64,000 nucleotides of DNA, taken from positions 62,001 to 126,000 of the forward strand of contig NZ_JAPPRJ010000006.1 in NCBI RefSeq assembly GCF_026672545.1, read 5' to 3'. Positions 18,382 through 27,112 of the stretch are shown here, piece after piece (positions within the stretch are counted from its first letter, which is position 1; each line of letters begins with the position of its first letter). Position numbers and translations under genes: made by a program. Below the pieces are notes generated by a model. It was not told the origin of the DNA. It worked only from the letters and a program-made list of their open reading frames with translations, and searched no databases. Origin of the DNA: Rhizobium sp. SL86 (GTDB lineage Bacteria > Pseudomonadota > Alphaproteobacteria > Rhizobiales > Rhizobiaceae).

Positions 18382-19911
18382 TTGATAATCAGTGAAATGC
18401 AGCACAAGCTCGCAACATGGGCCGAGAGCGATCCAAACCGACGGTTTGATCGGCTTCTTCGGCTGATTGCCAATAGGGAATGGCTTGCCGAGGCTGCTCG
18501 GATGGTTCTGGCGTCAAGCGGCGCACGAACGCCGGGCATCGACGGAATGGATAAGCAAAGGCTTCAGGTCAAACTGGATCAGCATCTGGACGACCTGCGG
18601 ACAAGCCTGCTGGAGGAGACCTATCGCCCCCAGCCGGTCAAGCGCATCTATATCCCGAAATCAAACGGCAAGCTACGACCACTGGGTATTCCGACCCTGA
18701 CGGATCGCATTGTCCAACGCGCCATGCTGATGGCCATGGAGCCAATCTGGGAGAGCGATTTCCATCGTTTATCCTATGGCTTCCGGCCGGAACGGAGCGT
18801 GCATCATGCCGTCCGCACCGTGAGGATACAGCTTCAGGATGGTGCCGACACGACGAGGGGCCGCTGGATCATCGAAGGTGATTTGGCCAGCTACTTCGAC
18901 ACGGTCCATCACCGGCTGCTTCTGAAATGCGTGCGGCGACGTGTGCAGGACGGACGGTTCGTCGATCTACTCTATCGGTTCTTGAAAGCAGGCCACATCG
19001 ACCGTGGCCTGTTTACGGCCTCAAGCGAGGGTGTCCCGCAAGGTGGCGTTCTGTCACCGCTCCTGTCCAACATCATGCTCCACGAGTTTGATATCTGGCT
19101 GGAGGCGAAATACCTGAACAAGAAGGCCCGCAAGGATCGCTGGGCATGGAACTTCGGCATCCAGCAGGGCCGCCCCATCACGGTTCGCGAGAACCGGCAA
19201 TGGAAACCGGCTGTTGCCTATTGCCGATACGCTGACGACTTTGTCGTGATCGTAAAAGGAACCAGAGCTCAGGCAGAGGAAATCCGCGAAGAATGCCGGG
19301 CGTTTCTGGAAGGTGAGTTGAAGTTGACGCTGAACATGGAAAAGACCCATGTCACACACGTCAATGACGGCTTCGTCTTTCTGGGGCACCGGATCATCCG
19401 CAAGCGTGGGGCGCATGGACGGATGTCCATCGTCACGACGATACCCAAGGAAAAGGCCAAGGGGTTTGTCCGCAAGCTCACCGAAACCCTTTCCGGTAAT
19501 CATAGTGTCAGCACGGTCGACATGATCGCCGACCTGAACCGCCAATTGGCGGGATGGGCGGCGTTCTACAAGTTCACCGACTTCACGGCGTACGTCTTCC
19601 GGCGCATCGACCATGTCGTGTTTTGGAAACTGGCGCATTGGCTGGGACACAAGTACCGATCTCGCATCAAACCCTTGATGCGGAAATGGTTCAGGGTCCC
19701 GGAATTGGGCAAGGCCAAAACCTGGCTCGTGTTTGGTCGCAATGAACGCGGCGACCCTGTCGGGAAAGCGCTGCAACGGCTTGTCTCAAGCCCCAAGGCG
19801 CAATTGCGGTGGCGCAATCCGGAGGGAAACCCATACATCTTCCGGCTTGAAGACCGCAGTACCGTTACGTCGCACTACCATGACGTTGCTATGGCCATGG
19901 GCCAAGCTTGA
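18382..19911 (+). CDS. ltrA: Group II intron reverse transcriptase/maturase
   Basis: 509 residues if the ATA/ATG region at 18382 is used; the first ATG close to the conserved core is in MQHKLATW. The RT domains are complete: RT0-1 (GARTPGIDGMDKQRL), RT2 (RPQPVKRIYIPKSNGKLRPL), RT3 (LSYGFRPERS), RT4 (GDLASYFDTVHH), RT5 with YADD (CRYADDFVVIV). The maturase X domain follows (NRQLAGWAAFYKFTDF) and a short C-terminus; there is no HNH endonuclease motif. It assists splicing and copies the intron into DNA. Intact and probably active. Confidence 0.92.
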   Translation: MIISEMQHKLATWAESDPNRRFDRLLRLIANREWLAEAARMVLASSGARTPGIDGMDKQRLQVKLDQHLDDLRTSLLEETYRPQPVKRIYIPKSNGKLRPLGIPTLTDRIVQRAMLMAMEPIWESDFHRLSYGFRPERSVHHAVRTVRIQLQDGADTTRGRWIIEGDLASYFDTVHHRLLLKCVRRRVQDGRFVDLLYRFLKAGHIDRGLFTASSEGVPQGGVLSPLLSNIMLHEFDIWLEAKYLNKKARKDRWAWNFGIQQGRPITVRENRQWKPAVAYCRYADDFVVIVKGTRAQAEEIREECRAFLEGELKLTLNMEKTHVTHVNDGFVFLGHRIIRKRGAHGRMSIVTTIPKEKAKGFVRKLTETLSGNHSVSTVDMIADLNRQLAGWAAFYKFTDFTAYVFRRIDHVVFWKLAHWLGHKYRSRIKPLMRKWFRVPELGKAKTWLVFGRNERGDPVGKALQRLVSSPKAQLRWRNPEGNPYIFRLEDRSTVTSHYHDVAMAMGQA

Positions 19912-19916
19912 ATAGA

Positions 19917-19950
19917 GAGCCGTATGCGCTGAAAGGTGCACGTACGGTTC
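19917..19950 (+). ncRNA. Group II intron domain V
   Basis: A 34-nt catalytic hairpin starting GAGCCGTATGCG with a GAAA tetraloop-like tip and ending GCACGTACGGTTC. It lies 5 nt after the maturase stop, as expected for the D5 element that carries the catalytic triad. Confidence 0.9.
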
Positions 19951-20589
19951 GGGGAGGAGAAGCGCATCCGCGCTTCTTACTCCACTATGGACCCGCGAGG
20001 GTTGGCTGTATCTTTCCGTCGTCATCGACCTGTTCTCTCGCCGCGTCGTCGGCTGGGCTGTGGGTGACCGGCTGCACCGCGAACTGGCACTCAATGCTCT
20101 TCGCAAGGCCATTGTCATGCGGCGTCCAAAGCCTGGCCTGGTCCATCATTCCGATCGTGGTAGTCAATATTGTTCTATCGACTATCAGGCGCTCCTGCGC
20201 AGCAAAGGCATTTTGATCTCAATGTCGGGAAAGGGAAATTGCTATGATAACGCCATGGTCGAAACGTTCTTCAAGACGTTGAAATCATAGCTGATCTGGA
20301 GGACGATCTATCAAACCCGAAACCAGGCCGAAAATGCCATTGCCCGCTATATCGATGGCTTCTACAATCCCACCCGTCGGCACTCGGCGCTTAACTACCT
20401 AAGCCCCGCACAGTTCGAGAGACTGGCCGCTTGATCTGAAAATGCCTCTCCACTTTTCCGAGGCAAGTCCAACAGCCGCGCCACGCTTGTGTCCATAACC
20501 TCCGTAATGGACACAAGCCTGCTAAACCCATCTCTGCGGCAAGACCTGAAAATCGCGCTTAGTGCGGCTGCAAAGCCGATGAAAGATAG

Positions 20590-22417
20590 TTGATGAAAGT
20601 TCAACACGGAGAAGAAGTGGCGAATCACTCTGACCCCGAGTCATGCGGGGCACATCGCGAGGTGTGCGTCGAAGCGTTGACAGGGGAAACCGGCAGGCCG
20701 GCCATTGAGCCGCGAAATGATCAATTCGGGATGCCGACGCTGTTAAGCGAAGCGGAAGGCAACACGGTGCATGGCGTCAATCGCAAGCCATGCCCCGATC
20801 CCGCGCGGTCGGAGACCCTGTGCATGCCGGGAAGTCTTTCATACGGAAGCAGCGAGATCTCATCAGTGTCCAGTGCGAAAGGACTGGACGGGACTGGGAA
20901 GGTCGTTGACCACAATCCAGTCGTCAACGCTTATGAGAAGTCGGATACGTCCATAGTACCGCAGAAGTTGCCGAACAAAGGAGATGATCCTGCGGAGGCA
21001 ATGGAGGGAAGGGGTGTAATCGGAGGGAACGCCTTTGAGACTCCAGCGTGCCGGACACAGAGCCGGTTAAAACACGCTTCGATGGGGATCGAAGGTGTAC
21101 GGGAAGCCGCCAAGCGGAACCCGAAGATGCGTTTCACGGCGCTGATGCACCACATCACTCCGGCGCTATTGGTGAAGAGCTTCCATGCGCTTCGCAAGCA
21201 GGCGGCGAGCGGTGTGGATGGCGTGACGTGGTACGACTATGAGAAGACCCTCGACGGGCGTGTGCACGAACTGCACCGGGAGATACAATCCGGTGCATAT
21301 CGTGCACAACCCTCTCGACGGGTCTACATTCCGAAGAATGACGGAAGACTCCGTCCACTCGGCATTGCAGCGCTGGAAGAAAAAGTCGTGCAGATGGCCG
21401 TTACCACGGTCCTGAACGCGATCTATGAGCAGGACTTCCTGGGCTTCTCATATGGGTTCCGACAAGGAAGGGGACAGCATGACGCGCTGGACGCCTTGTG
21501 GGTTGGGATCGACAAACGGAAGATCAACTGGATATTGGACGCGGATATTCGCTCGTTTTACGATGAAATCGATCACGAGTGGATGCTCCGTTTCCTGTCG
21601 CATCGAGTTGGTGACCGCCGGCTGATACGTCTGATCTACAAATGGTTGAAAGCGGGCACGATTGAGGATGGCCGCCGCGTGGCATCGACGCGAGGAACTC
21701 CCCAAGGATCTGTAATTAGCCCCGTGCTATCGAATATCTATCTGCATTACGCATTGGATTTATGGGTCCAGCAATGGCGTACTCGACATGCCAAAGGCGA
21801 CGTGATCATTGTCCGTTATGCCGACGACAGCGTGACACGGGTTCCAGTACGAAGGAGAGGCGCAGCGCTTTCTGCAAGCATTGCGGGAGCGGCTCGCTCA
21901 GTTCGGCTTGCAACTACACCCGGAGAAGACGCGGCTGATTCGCTTCGGGCGGTATGCCGCGCGACAATGCCGGGAACGTGGTATCCGCAAGCCAGAGACC
22001 TTCGACTTTCTGGAATTCACGCACTGCTGCGGCAGGCGGCGCAATGATGGAGGCTTCAAGATTGTCCGTCTGACAATCAAGAAGCGAATGCGCACGACGC
22101 TGACGGCCATTCGGGAAACGCTAATGCGACGGCGCCATGAACCAGTGGCAATAGTAGGTCGGTGGCTAAGGCAAGTGTTGCAGGGGTATTTGAACTACCA
22201 TGCGGTGCCCGACAATCTGAGAAGATTGGGAGGGCTCCGCTGGGAAGTTGGTCGCGCCTGGCGACACGCTTTGATGCGTCGAAGCCAGAGACACCGGCTG
22301 CCTTGGGATCGATTCCAAAGGCTGCTTCGCAAATACCTGCCGCCATGTCGTCTGTTGCACCCGCATCCAGATGCTCGGTTCACCGTCACAACATCCGATA
22401 GGAGCCGTATGCGGTAG
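20590..22417 (+). pseudogene. Group II intron reverse transcriptase/maturase, frameshifted at the palm
   Basis: The frame from 20590 carries RT1 (KQAASGVDGVTWYDYE), RT2 (RRVYIPKNDGRLRPLGI), RT3 (LGFSYGFRQGRGQHDAL), RT4 (DADIRSFYDEIDH), and TPQGSVISPVLSNI. Immediately after the catalytic YADD (VRYADDS) one extra base near 21836-21842 shifts the frame. The rest, FQYEGEAQRFLQALRERL to the maturase domain (LQGYLNYHAVPDN), is encoded in the frame ending at 22417. The true start could be downstream of 20590, because the first ~150 residues overlap intron RNA structure. Inactive. Confidence 0.85.
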
Positions 22418-22436
22418 TGCCGCACGTACGGATCTG
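22402..22436 (+). ncRNA. Domain V of the second group II intron
   Basis: Starts GAGCCGTATGCGGTAGTGCC and closes with GCACGTACGGATCTG. It follows the maturase frame directly and differs in its loop from the first intron's domain V. Confidence 0.85.
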
Positions 22437-22474
22437 GCCGGGGGGCGATGGGCAACCATCGTCCCTACCGGGAC

Positions 22475-22883
22475 CATCGATCATGACGTGGATAGGCCCG
22501 TTCTCAGGGACACGATCACCTGGCCGCTTGTCCGGAACTCTCCGCTTACTGGCCCGACGGCTCAGTGTCGTGTGATCGGGAACGGCGAGATCCAGGCCCA
22601 TCAGTTTCAGTAGCGATGTCAGCAAATCCTCCGTCTGGCGCAGCCGCAGGCCGAACATAAGTCCCAGGGTCAGGGCAGTCTCAATCGCCAGGTCGGAATA
22701 GCGGGGCTGTCCACCGCGCGTCATCCGCTTCGGCGCCTGCCATGATGACAACGCCTCCGGCGTCACCCAAAGTGTCAGGCTACCGCACCGACGAAGTCCT
22801 GCCTCATACTCCGCCCAATTCGTCACTTTGAACTTCATCTTGCCGATACGATGGCGGCGGGACGCGTTGTGTTTGAAAGGCAT
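22475..22883 (-). pseudogene. IS5-family transposase, N-terminal part
   Basis: Starts at the ATG at 22883 (MPFKHNASRRHRIGKMKFKV) and reads WAEYEAGLRRCGSLTLWVTP through GPIHVMID, the first catalytic aspartate. It stops at the group II intron boundary near 22474. The C-terminal half is not found on the other side of the intron. It belongs to a different IS5 branch from the element at 13076. Confidence 0.8.
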
Positions 22884-23071
22884 CGTTGTGGGAGAGACCA
22901 ATAATTGCGATGGCCGATCGCCTACGACACCGCCATTAACGATCCGCGCACCAACGCTGAAGGACGCGATACGAACGCAGCAATGGCAGACACAACACTT
23001 TCTGCCTCTTGCAGCAGACGGCACGGCTGAATCACCGGAGTTGGTACGAAAACTCTTTCAAATTTGATGCC

Positions 23072-23101
23072 TTCAGAACAGAGTTCTCACTCTGTTCTGA
23101 A
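23072..23101. repeat. Perfect 12-bp inverted repeat (hairpin)
   Basis: TTCAGAACAGAG (23072-23083) and CTCTGTTCTGAA (23090-23101) pair perfectly around a 6-nt loop. No T-run follows on the plus strand, so it is not a clear intrinsic terminator. It lies between two IS remnants. Confidence 0.6.
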
Positions 23102-23154
23102 ATGTCGGACAGATTGGATACTTTCGTGTCGTGACGCCAGGAAGCGAAGATGAG

Positions 23155-23328
23155 ACAAAAATCTCCGGGCCACAGAAATCGACGGCCGAGAAGACGATCA
23201 AGGACATCCGCCGCCCCACGCGCAAGCATCATTCGGCCGAGGACAAAATCCGTATTGTGCTGGAGGGCCTTCGCGGCGAGGACAGCATTGCAGCAATCTG
23301 CCGCCGCGAAGGGATCGCCGAGAGCCTC
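23155..23328 (+). pseudogene. IS3-family orfA, N-terminal half only
   Basis: Encodes IRRPTRKHHSAEDKIRIVLE and GEDSIAAICRREGIAESL, the helix-turn-helix half of an IS3 orfA, then loses similarity at 23328. The missing half begins LYYSWSKEF, exactly as found at 7879. From 23329 to 23499 no gene is recognisable. Confidence 0.75.
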
Positions 23329-23499
23329 CGCGTGGCGGCGCGATTATGTCTTTGTTTACCATACTCTCATATTCCTTGGTTGAAGAAGACGGCCGGAGGC
23401 TCTCGGCTGGCAGGCGTTGCCCAACCACGGTGGGGCGAGCGCAGGCCGTCAGTCAGCCTGCAAGACGGCCGGTCGCCAACCTGCGGAGCGTGTCCTCGC

Positions 23500-24624
23500 A
23501 TGACCACCCTGATTGCCTGGCGCAATCTCGTGCATGAGCCGGTTCGCTTCATCGCGACCCTGATCGGCGTTGTCTTCGCCGTCGTGCTCATGGCGATCCA
23601 GATGGGCATGCTGCTCGGCTTCTCCGTTACCACGGCCGGGCTCGTCGACAATGCGCGCGCCGACATCTGGATGGTGCCGCGCGGCACGACGAATGTCGAC
23701 CAGTCCTCGCTCCAGCCGCAGCGCAGTGTGTTCCGAGCGCTGAAGACCGACGGCGTGGAAACCGTCAGCCGCCATATCGTGCGCTTCGTTTCCTGGAGGC
23801 GTCCGCAAGGCGGCGCGCAGCTCGTCATCATCGTCGGCTTCGACCCGCAGACTCGCATGGCCGGCCCCTGGAACGTCGTCGAGGGGGATGTCGCGGACCT
23901 TTCCGCGCCGAGCGCGGTCATGATCGACCGCCTTTACGCCGGCAAACTCGGCGTGTCCAAGATCGGCGACCGGGTTGAGATCAACGGTCGCAAGGCTGTC
24001 GTCGCGGGCTTCACGGAAGGCGCACGCACCTTCACGCAGGCGCCCTACGTGTTCACGACCTACAACAATGCGCTGCGCTACACGGATGTGCAGGATGGCG
24101 ATGCGAGCTATGTTTTGGTGAAGGCGGCGCCGGGCGTGGCGATCGGCGACCTCGTCGCGCGCCTGCAAGCAACCTCGCCCGATACCGACATCATGACCGC
24201 GAGCGCCTTTGCCGACAAGTCCCGCAATTACTGGATTTTCACCACCGGTGCCGGCACCGCCCTGCTCTTGGGCGCCTCGCTCGGCGCCGTGGTCGGCGTC
24301 GTCATTCTTGCCCAGACACTCTACGCCGCGACGCTGGAGCGGATCGGCGAATATGCGACGCTGGCGGCCATCGGGGCGGGCCATGGCTACCTCAATGCGA
24401 TCGTGCTGAAGCAGGCGCTGATCTGCGGCGGCGTCGGTTATGCGATCGCCGCCGTCATTGCGAGCGTCGTTGCGTTACTTGCGCGCAATTCGCCGGCTGC
24501 CATTCTCCTGCCGCCCACCGCGCTGGTCGGGCTGGGAATTGCCGCCTTGGTGATGTGCTGCCTCTCCGCCCTCGTCGCCATCCGCAAGCTGATGACGATC
24601 GATCCGACGAGTGTGTTCCGATGA
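23500..24624 (+). CDS. ABC exporter permease, FtsX/MacB (DevC-like)
   Basis: 374 residues from the ATG at 23500. One N-terminal membrane helix (FIATLIGVVFAVVLMAIQMG), a periplasmic domain of about 220 residues, then three C-terminal helices in the FtsX-like domain (LLLGASLGAVVGVVILAQTL and following). This is the four-helix layout of MacB/DevC-type permeases, which drive extrusion by mechanotransmission instead of carrying substrate across the membrane themselves. The stop overlaps the ATPase start (ATGA). With the ATPase and membrane-fusion genes it forms a tripartite exporter whose outer-membrane partner may be the TolC-like protein at 44183. The likely substrate is the PKS/NRPS product; this is inferred from proximity. 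Confidence 0.9.
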   Translation: MTTLIAWRNLVHEPVRFIATLIGVVFAVVLMAIQMGMLLGFSVTTAGLVDNARADIWMVPRGTTNVDQSSLQPQRSVFRALKTDGVETVSRHIVRFVSWRRPQGGAQLVIIVGFDPQTRMAGPWNVVEGDVADLSAPSAVMIDRLYAGKLGVSKIGDRVEINGRKAVVAGFTEGARTFTQAPYVFTTYNNALRYTDVQDGDASYVLVKAAPGVAIGDLVARLQATSPDTDIMTASAFADKSRNYWIFTTGAGTALLLGASLGAVVGVVILAQTLYAATLERIGEYATLAAIGAGHGYLNAIVLKQALICGGVGYAIAAVIASVVALLARNSPAAILLPPTALVGLGIAALVMCCLSALVAIRKLMTIDPTSVFR

Positions 24625-25355
24625 CCGGTTTCGATCGCTCCATCCGCGTGGAAAACGCTCACCTCTGGTATGGCAAGGGCGAAACGGGCACATATGCGCT
24701 GCGCGGCGTGTCGCTCGTTGCCGAACCCGGCGAGGTGCTGATGGTGCGCGGCCCCTCCGGCAGCGGCAAGACCACCCTGCTTCAATTGATGGGTGCGCTC
24801 AAGGTGCCGGACAAGGGCCGGGTGACGATCTGCGGCGAGACGACGGAAAATGCGTCGGAGAAAGACTTGCGCCAGTTGCGTCTGTCGCGCATCGGCTTCG
24901 TCTTCCAGTTCTTCAATCTTTTCCCAACCCTCACGGCATGGGAAAACGTCGCCATTCCCCTTGATATTCGCGGCGTGGACCGCCGCAGCGCAGAGCGGCG
25001 CGCGCGCGATCTGCTCGCCGAAGTCGGCCTCGCCGACCGTGCCGAACACAAGCCGGGGCAGCTTTCCGGCGGCCAGCGCCAGCGTGTCGCGGTGGCGCGC
25101 GCACTGATGAACGAACCCGACGTCATCCTGGCGGACGAGCCGACGGCGGCGCTCGACGGGGTGACGGGGGCAATGGTTGTGGATGCTTTCCGCCGGCTGG
25201 CCCGGGAGAAGAATCGTGTGGTGGTGCTCGTCTCACACGACCAGCGCGTGGAAAACCTCGTCGATCGCGCGATCACGATAGAAGACGGTCTTGTCGTATC
25301 CGAAGCTGGAACGGTGCGCGCGGCGGCGCCGGGCGAGAGTAGGAGTTTGCGTTGA
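24621..25355 (+). CDS. ABC exporter ATP-binding protein (MacB/DevA/LolD type)
   Basis: 244 residues. Walker A GPSGSGKTTLLQ, Q-loop FQFFNLFPTLTAWENV, signature LSGGQRQRVAVARAL, Walker B VILADEPTAALD and the H-loop VVVLVSHDQRVENL are all intact. The FNLFPTLTAWENV segment is typical of the LolD/MacB/DevA class that pairs with FtsX-type permeases. Overlaps the permease stop by 4 bp and the membrane-fusion gene by 4 bp, so the three proteins are probably made in fixed ratio. Confidence 0.95.
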   Translation: MTGFDRSIRVENAHLWYGKGETGTYALRGVSLVAEPGEVLMVRGPSGSGKTTLLQLMGALKVPDKGRVTICGETTENASEKDLRQLRLSRIGFVFQFFNLFPTLTAWENVAIPLDIRGVDRRSAERRARDLLAEVGLADRAEHKPGQLSGGQRQRVAVARALMNEPDVILADEPTAALDGVTGAMVVDAFRRLAREKNRVVVLVSHDQRVENLVDRAITIEDGLVVSEAGTVRAAAPGESRSLR

Positions 25356-26668
25356 TTTTCACTGCGTCCCGGACCTCGGCGAGCTTCGCCGTCTTCTTCG
25401 TCACCACGGCGACGGCGATCGCCCTCTTTCAGGACGCGCCGGCCAGGCCCGGCATCGCGATCAATCCCGTCGTCACCGGCACGACAGTACCGGTCGATCC
25501 GCTGTTCGCCCAGGGAGACGGCGAGGAAGCGGCGCGTATCGTCGCGGGCCTCGGTGTCGTCGAACCCCTGACGGGTGCGACGGACGTCGCGTCGGGTATG
25601 GTCGGCGTGCTCGCCTCCGTCCTCGCCGACGAAGGCGACCGCGTCAGGCGGGGGCAGGTGCTAGCAGAGCTTTTCAACGACGACCTTAAAGCCCGTGTTG
25701 CGCAGGCCGAAGCGACGCTGCAGATCAAACGCGCCCAGCTTGCCATGATCGAAAAGGGGCCGCGCCAGCAGGAAATCCTCCAGGCGGAGGCCCAGGTGCG
25801 GGAAGAGGAAAGCAATCTGAAGCTCCTCAACCTGCAGTTCGAACGTCGCCGCACCCTGGCAGCCCAGGGTGCCGTTTCGCGCGAGGAAGTGAACCAGGTG
25901 GCGAGCTCCCTATCGGCCAGCCGCGAGCGGCGGGCCTCCGCGATCCAGGCGCTGCTGATCCTGCGCGACGGCTCGCGGCCCGAAGAGGTCGATGCCGCGC
26001 GCGGCGAGGTGGCCCTTGCCGAAAACCAGCTTGCCGAAGCCCGCGCTGCCGTCGAGAAATCCTATGTGCGTGCGCCGATCGACGGCATCGTCCTGCGTCG
26101 CTACCGCGAACCGGGCGAAGCCATTACCTCGCAGGCGGCCGCTTCGGTCATGCAGATTGCCGACATATCCCGCCTAATCGTCCGAACCCAGATCGACGAG
26201 GCCGATATCGCGGCCCTCGCGGTCGGTCAGACGGCGACGATCTCGGCGGCGGCCTTTGGCGAACGCAAGCTCACCGGTACCGTGCAGCGGATCAGCCCCC
26301 GGCTCGGTGCCAAGACAATCACGGCGGAAGGTCCGACTGAAAAGCGCGACACGCGCGTCCTCGACGTCATCGTCGCGCTGCCGGAAAACATCGTAGTCCC
26401 TATCAACCTGCGGGTCGATGTGCTCATCGACGTCTCGTCGGCGCCGACGACGATTAAGCCGGAGCTGCGCGGCACCCTTCAGGCGTCGCCGGAGACCCTG
26501 GCACTTTTTCAGGATATCGACCCCATCGACATGATCGAAGAGGAAAGCTGCGTGCCGGGCCACAAGCCCGAAGACGCGGCCCGTACCTGCCCCTTCGCCT
26601 CCGCGCCCACCCTTGTCGATCCCACGCAGACGGGCGCCATCCGCAAGCTCGCACGCCGCGACGAATAG
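25352..26668 (+). CDS. Membrane-fusion protein (HlyD/DevB-like)
   Basis: 438 residues from a TTG start that overlaps the ATPase stop (TTGA), with AGGAG just upstream. It has an N-terminal hydrophobic anchor (SFAVFFVTTATAIALF), a lipoyl-like half motif (GMVGVLASVLADEGDRVRRG), a long alpha-hairpin coiled coil (about residues 115-225) and the second lipoyl half (AEARAAVEKSYVRAPIDGIV). The beta-barrel follows, and the ~60-residue C-terminal tail has two cysteines. It would bridge the FtsX-type permease and an outer-membrane channel in the periplasm. Gene order here is permease-ATPase-fusion protein, whereas cyanobacterial dev operons run fusion-permease-ATPase. Confidence 0.9.
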   Translation: MIFTASRTSASFAVFFVTTATAIALFQDAPARPGIAINPVVTGTTVPVDPLFAQGDGEEAARIVAGLGVVEPLTGATDVASGMVGVLASVLADEGDRVRRGQVLAELFNDDLKARVAQAEATLQIKRAQLAMIEKGPRQQEILQAEAQVREEESNLKLLNLQFERRRTLAAQGAVSREEVNQVASSLSASRERRASAIQALLILRDGSRPEEVDAARGEVALAENQLAEARAAVEKSYVRAPIDGIVLRRYREPGEAITSQAAASVMQIADISRLIVRTQIDEADIAALAVGQTATISAAAFGERKLTGTVQRISPRLGAKTITAEGPTEKRDTRVLDVIVALPENIVVPINLRVDVLIDVSSAPTTIKPELRGTLQASPETLALFQDIDPIDMIEEESCVPGHKPEDAARTCPFASAPTLVDPTQTGAIRKLARRDE

Positions 26669-27112
26669 GGCATTCGACTATTGATGCCCGTCCGGCGCCC
26701 CGATTGTGGCCGGGTGCTCGCGGCGGTGTCCTCCTGACGTTTTTCATCGCCATCGGGTTTCAGAAAGCTGACGCCCGCTCACCAACATACTACACCTCTC
26801 CAATCGAGGGTAGAAGCCGCGTGCGTCGAGCCATCCGGCTCGTCAGGGAGGATGAGCCGCCCAGACCGAGGCAAAGGCTTTGCTCTCGAACAGGAGTGAC
26901 GGTTATGGGATTCATCCCGATCACCATCACGCTTAAGATAGGGAAAACCCGTACGGGCTGGCGAGCTTACGCGCAGGTTCAATCCCTAGTCTGAGCGAAG
27001 AGCTTCCGGCGGTTTACGCCATCGTAAGGACTCCTGAAAAATAACGCCGTCGCTCGCAGAATTCAAGACCGTTGCATGGGCGACGCCCGTTCGCGTTCGC
27101 GCGCCAAGCCCT
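26669..27112. other. Convergent intergenic region between the exporter and NRPS genes
   Basis: 444 bp between two convergent stops. It should hold terminators for both operons, but no strong GC hairpin with a T-run was seen. Small open frames (for example 26704-26994, plus) lack recognisable features. Confidence 0.5.

Larger units (their letters stand above)
17733..19980 (+). mobile_element. Full-length group II intron
   Basis: Starts with the consensus GTGCG at 17733 and ends CTTCTTAC at 19980. It contains a complete maturase gene in domain IV (18382-19911) and domain V at 19917-19950. It lies in an IS3 orfB on the coding strand, the orientation needed for splicing. The same intron, truncated, sits at 16286-16977 in an equivalent position of another IS3 orfB, which shows site-specific retrohoming to this conserved orfB segment. 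The exact 5' splice site is inferred from the consensus. Confidence 0.88.
17324..20434 (+). pseudogene. IS3-family orfB, split by a group II intron and with a premature stop
   Basis: Exon 1 (17324-17732) encodes MKFRFIDEAKDEFPAHRLC through NQKWGVDIPY. After the intron, exon 2 (19981-20434) encodes WTREGWLYLSVVIDLFSRRV, the catalytic LVHHSDRGSQYCSIDY and E in NAMVETFFKTLKS. A TAG at 20288-20290 then interrupts what should read FKTLKSELIWR; the frame resumes to RRHSALNYLSPAQFERLAA at 20434. Across the intron the frames are also one base out as I place the junction. So even a spliced transcript would give a defective transposase. Confidence 0.85.
16978..20471 (+). mobile_element. IS3-family element with perfect 27-bp ends, carrying a group II intron
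   Basis: The inverted repeat starts TGGACTTGCCTCGG at 16978 and its exact complement ends ...CCGAGGCAAGTCCA at 20471; all 27 bases match. TG...CA ends are typical of IS3. Inside are orfA (17031-17327), orfB (17324-20434, split by the intron) and the intron at 17733-19980. Flanking bases do not form a target duplication, so one side has been rearranged since insertion. Confidence 0.9.
20472..22474 (+). mobile_element. Second, unrelated group II intron (5' end uncertain, maturase broken)
   Basis: Contains a maturase gene of a different subclass from the one at 18382 and its own domain V (22402-22436). The 3' end is near 22474, where the sequence changes to an IS5 transposase gene on the opposite strand. 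Structured non-coding sequence (for example complementary GTGTCC/GGACAC segments near 20490-20515) precedes the maturase, but no GTGCG start was found; the 5' end was probably lost at the IS3 boundary at 20471. Confidence 0.75.

Noticed and set aside
26704-26994. A 96-codon plus-strand frame between the exporter and NRPS genes
   Set aside because: No recognisable domain, no ribosome site and codon use unlike the neighbours.
26960-26998. A GGTTCAATCCC stretch resembling a tRNA T-arm
   Set aside because: No acceptor stem, D-arm or anticodon arm can be formed around it.
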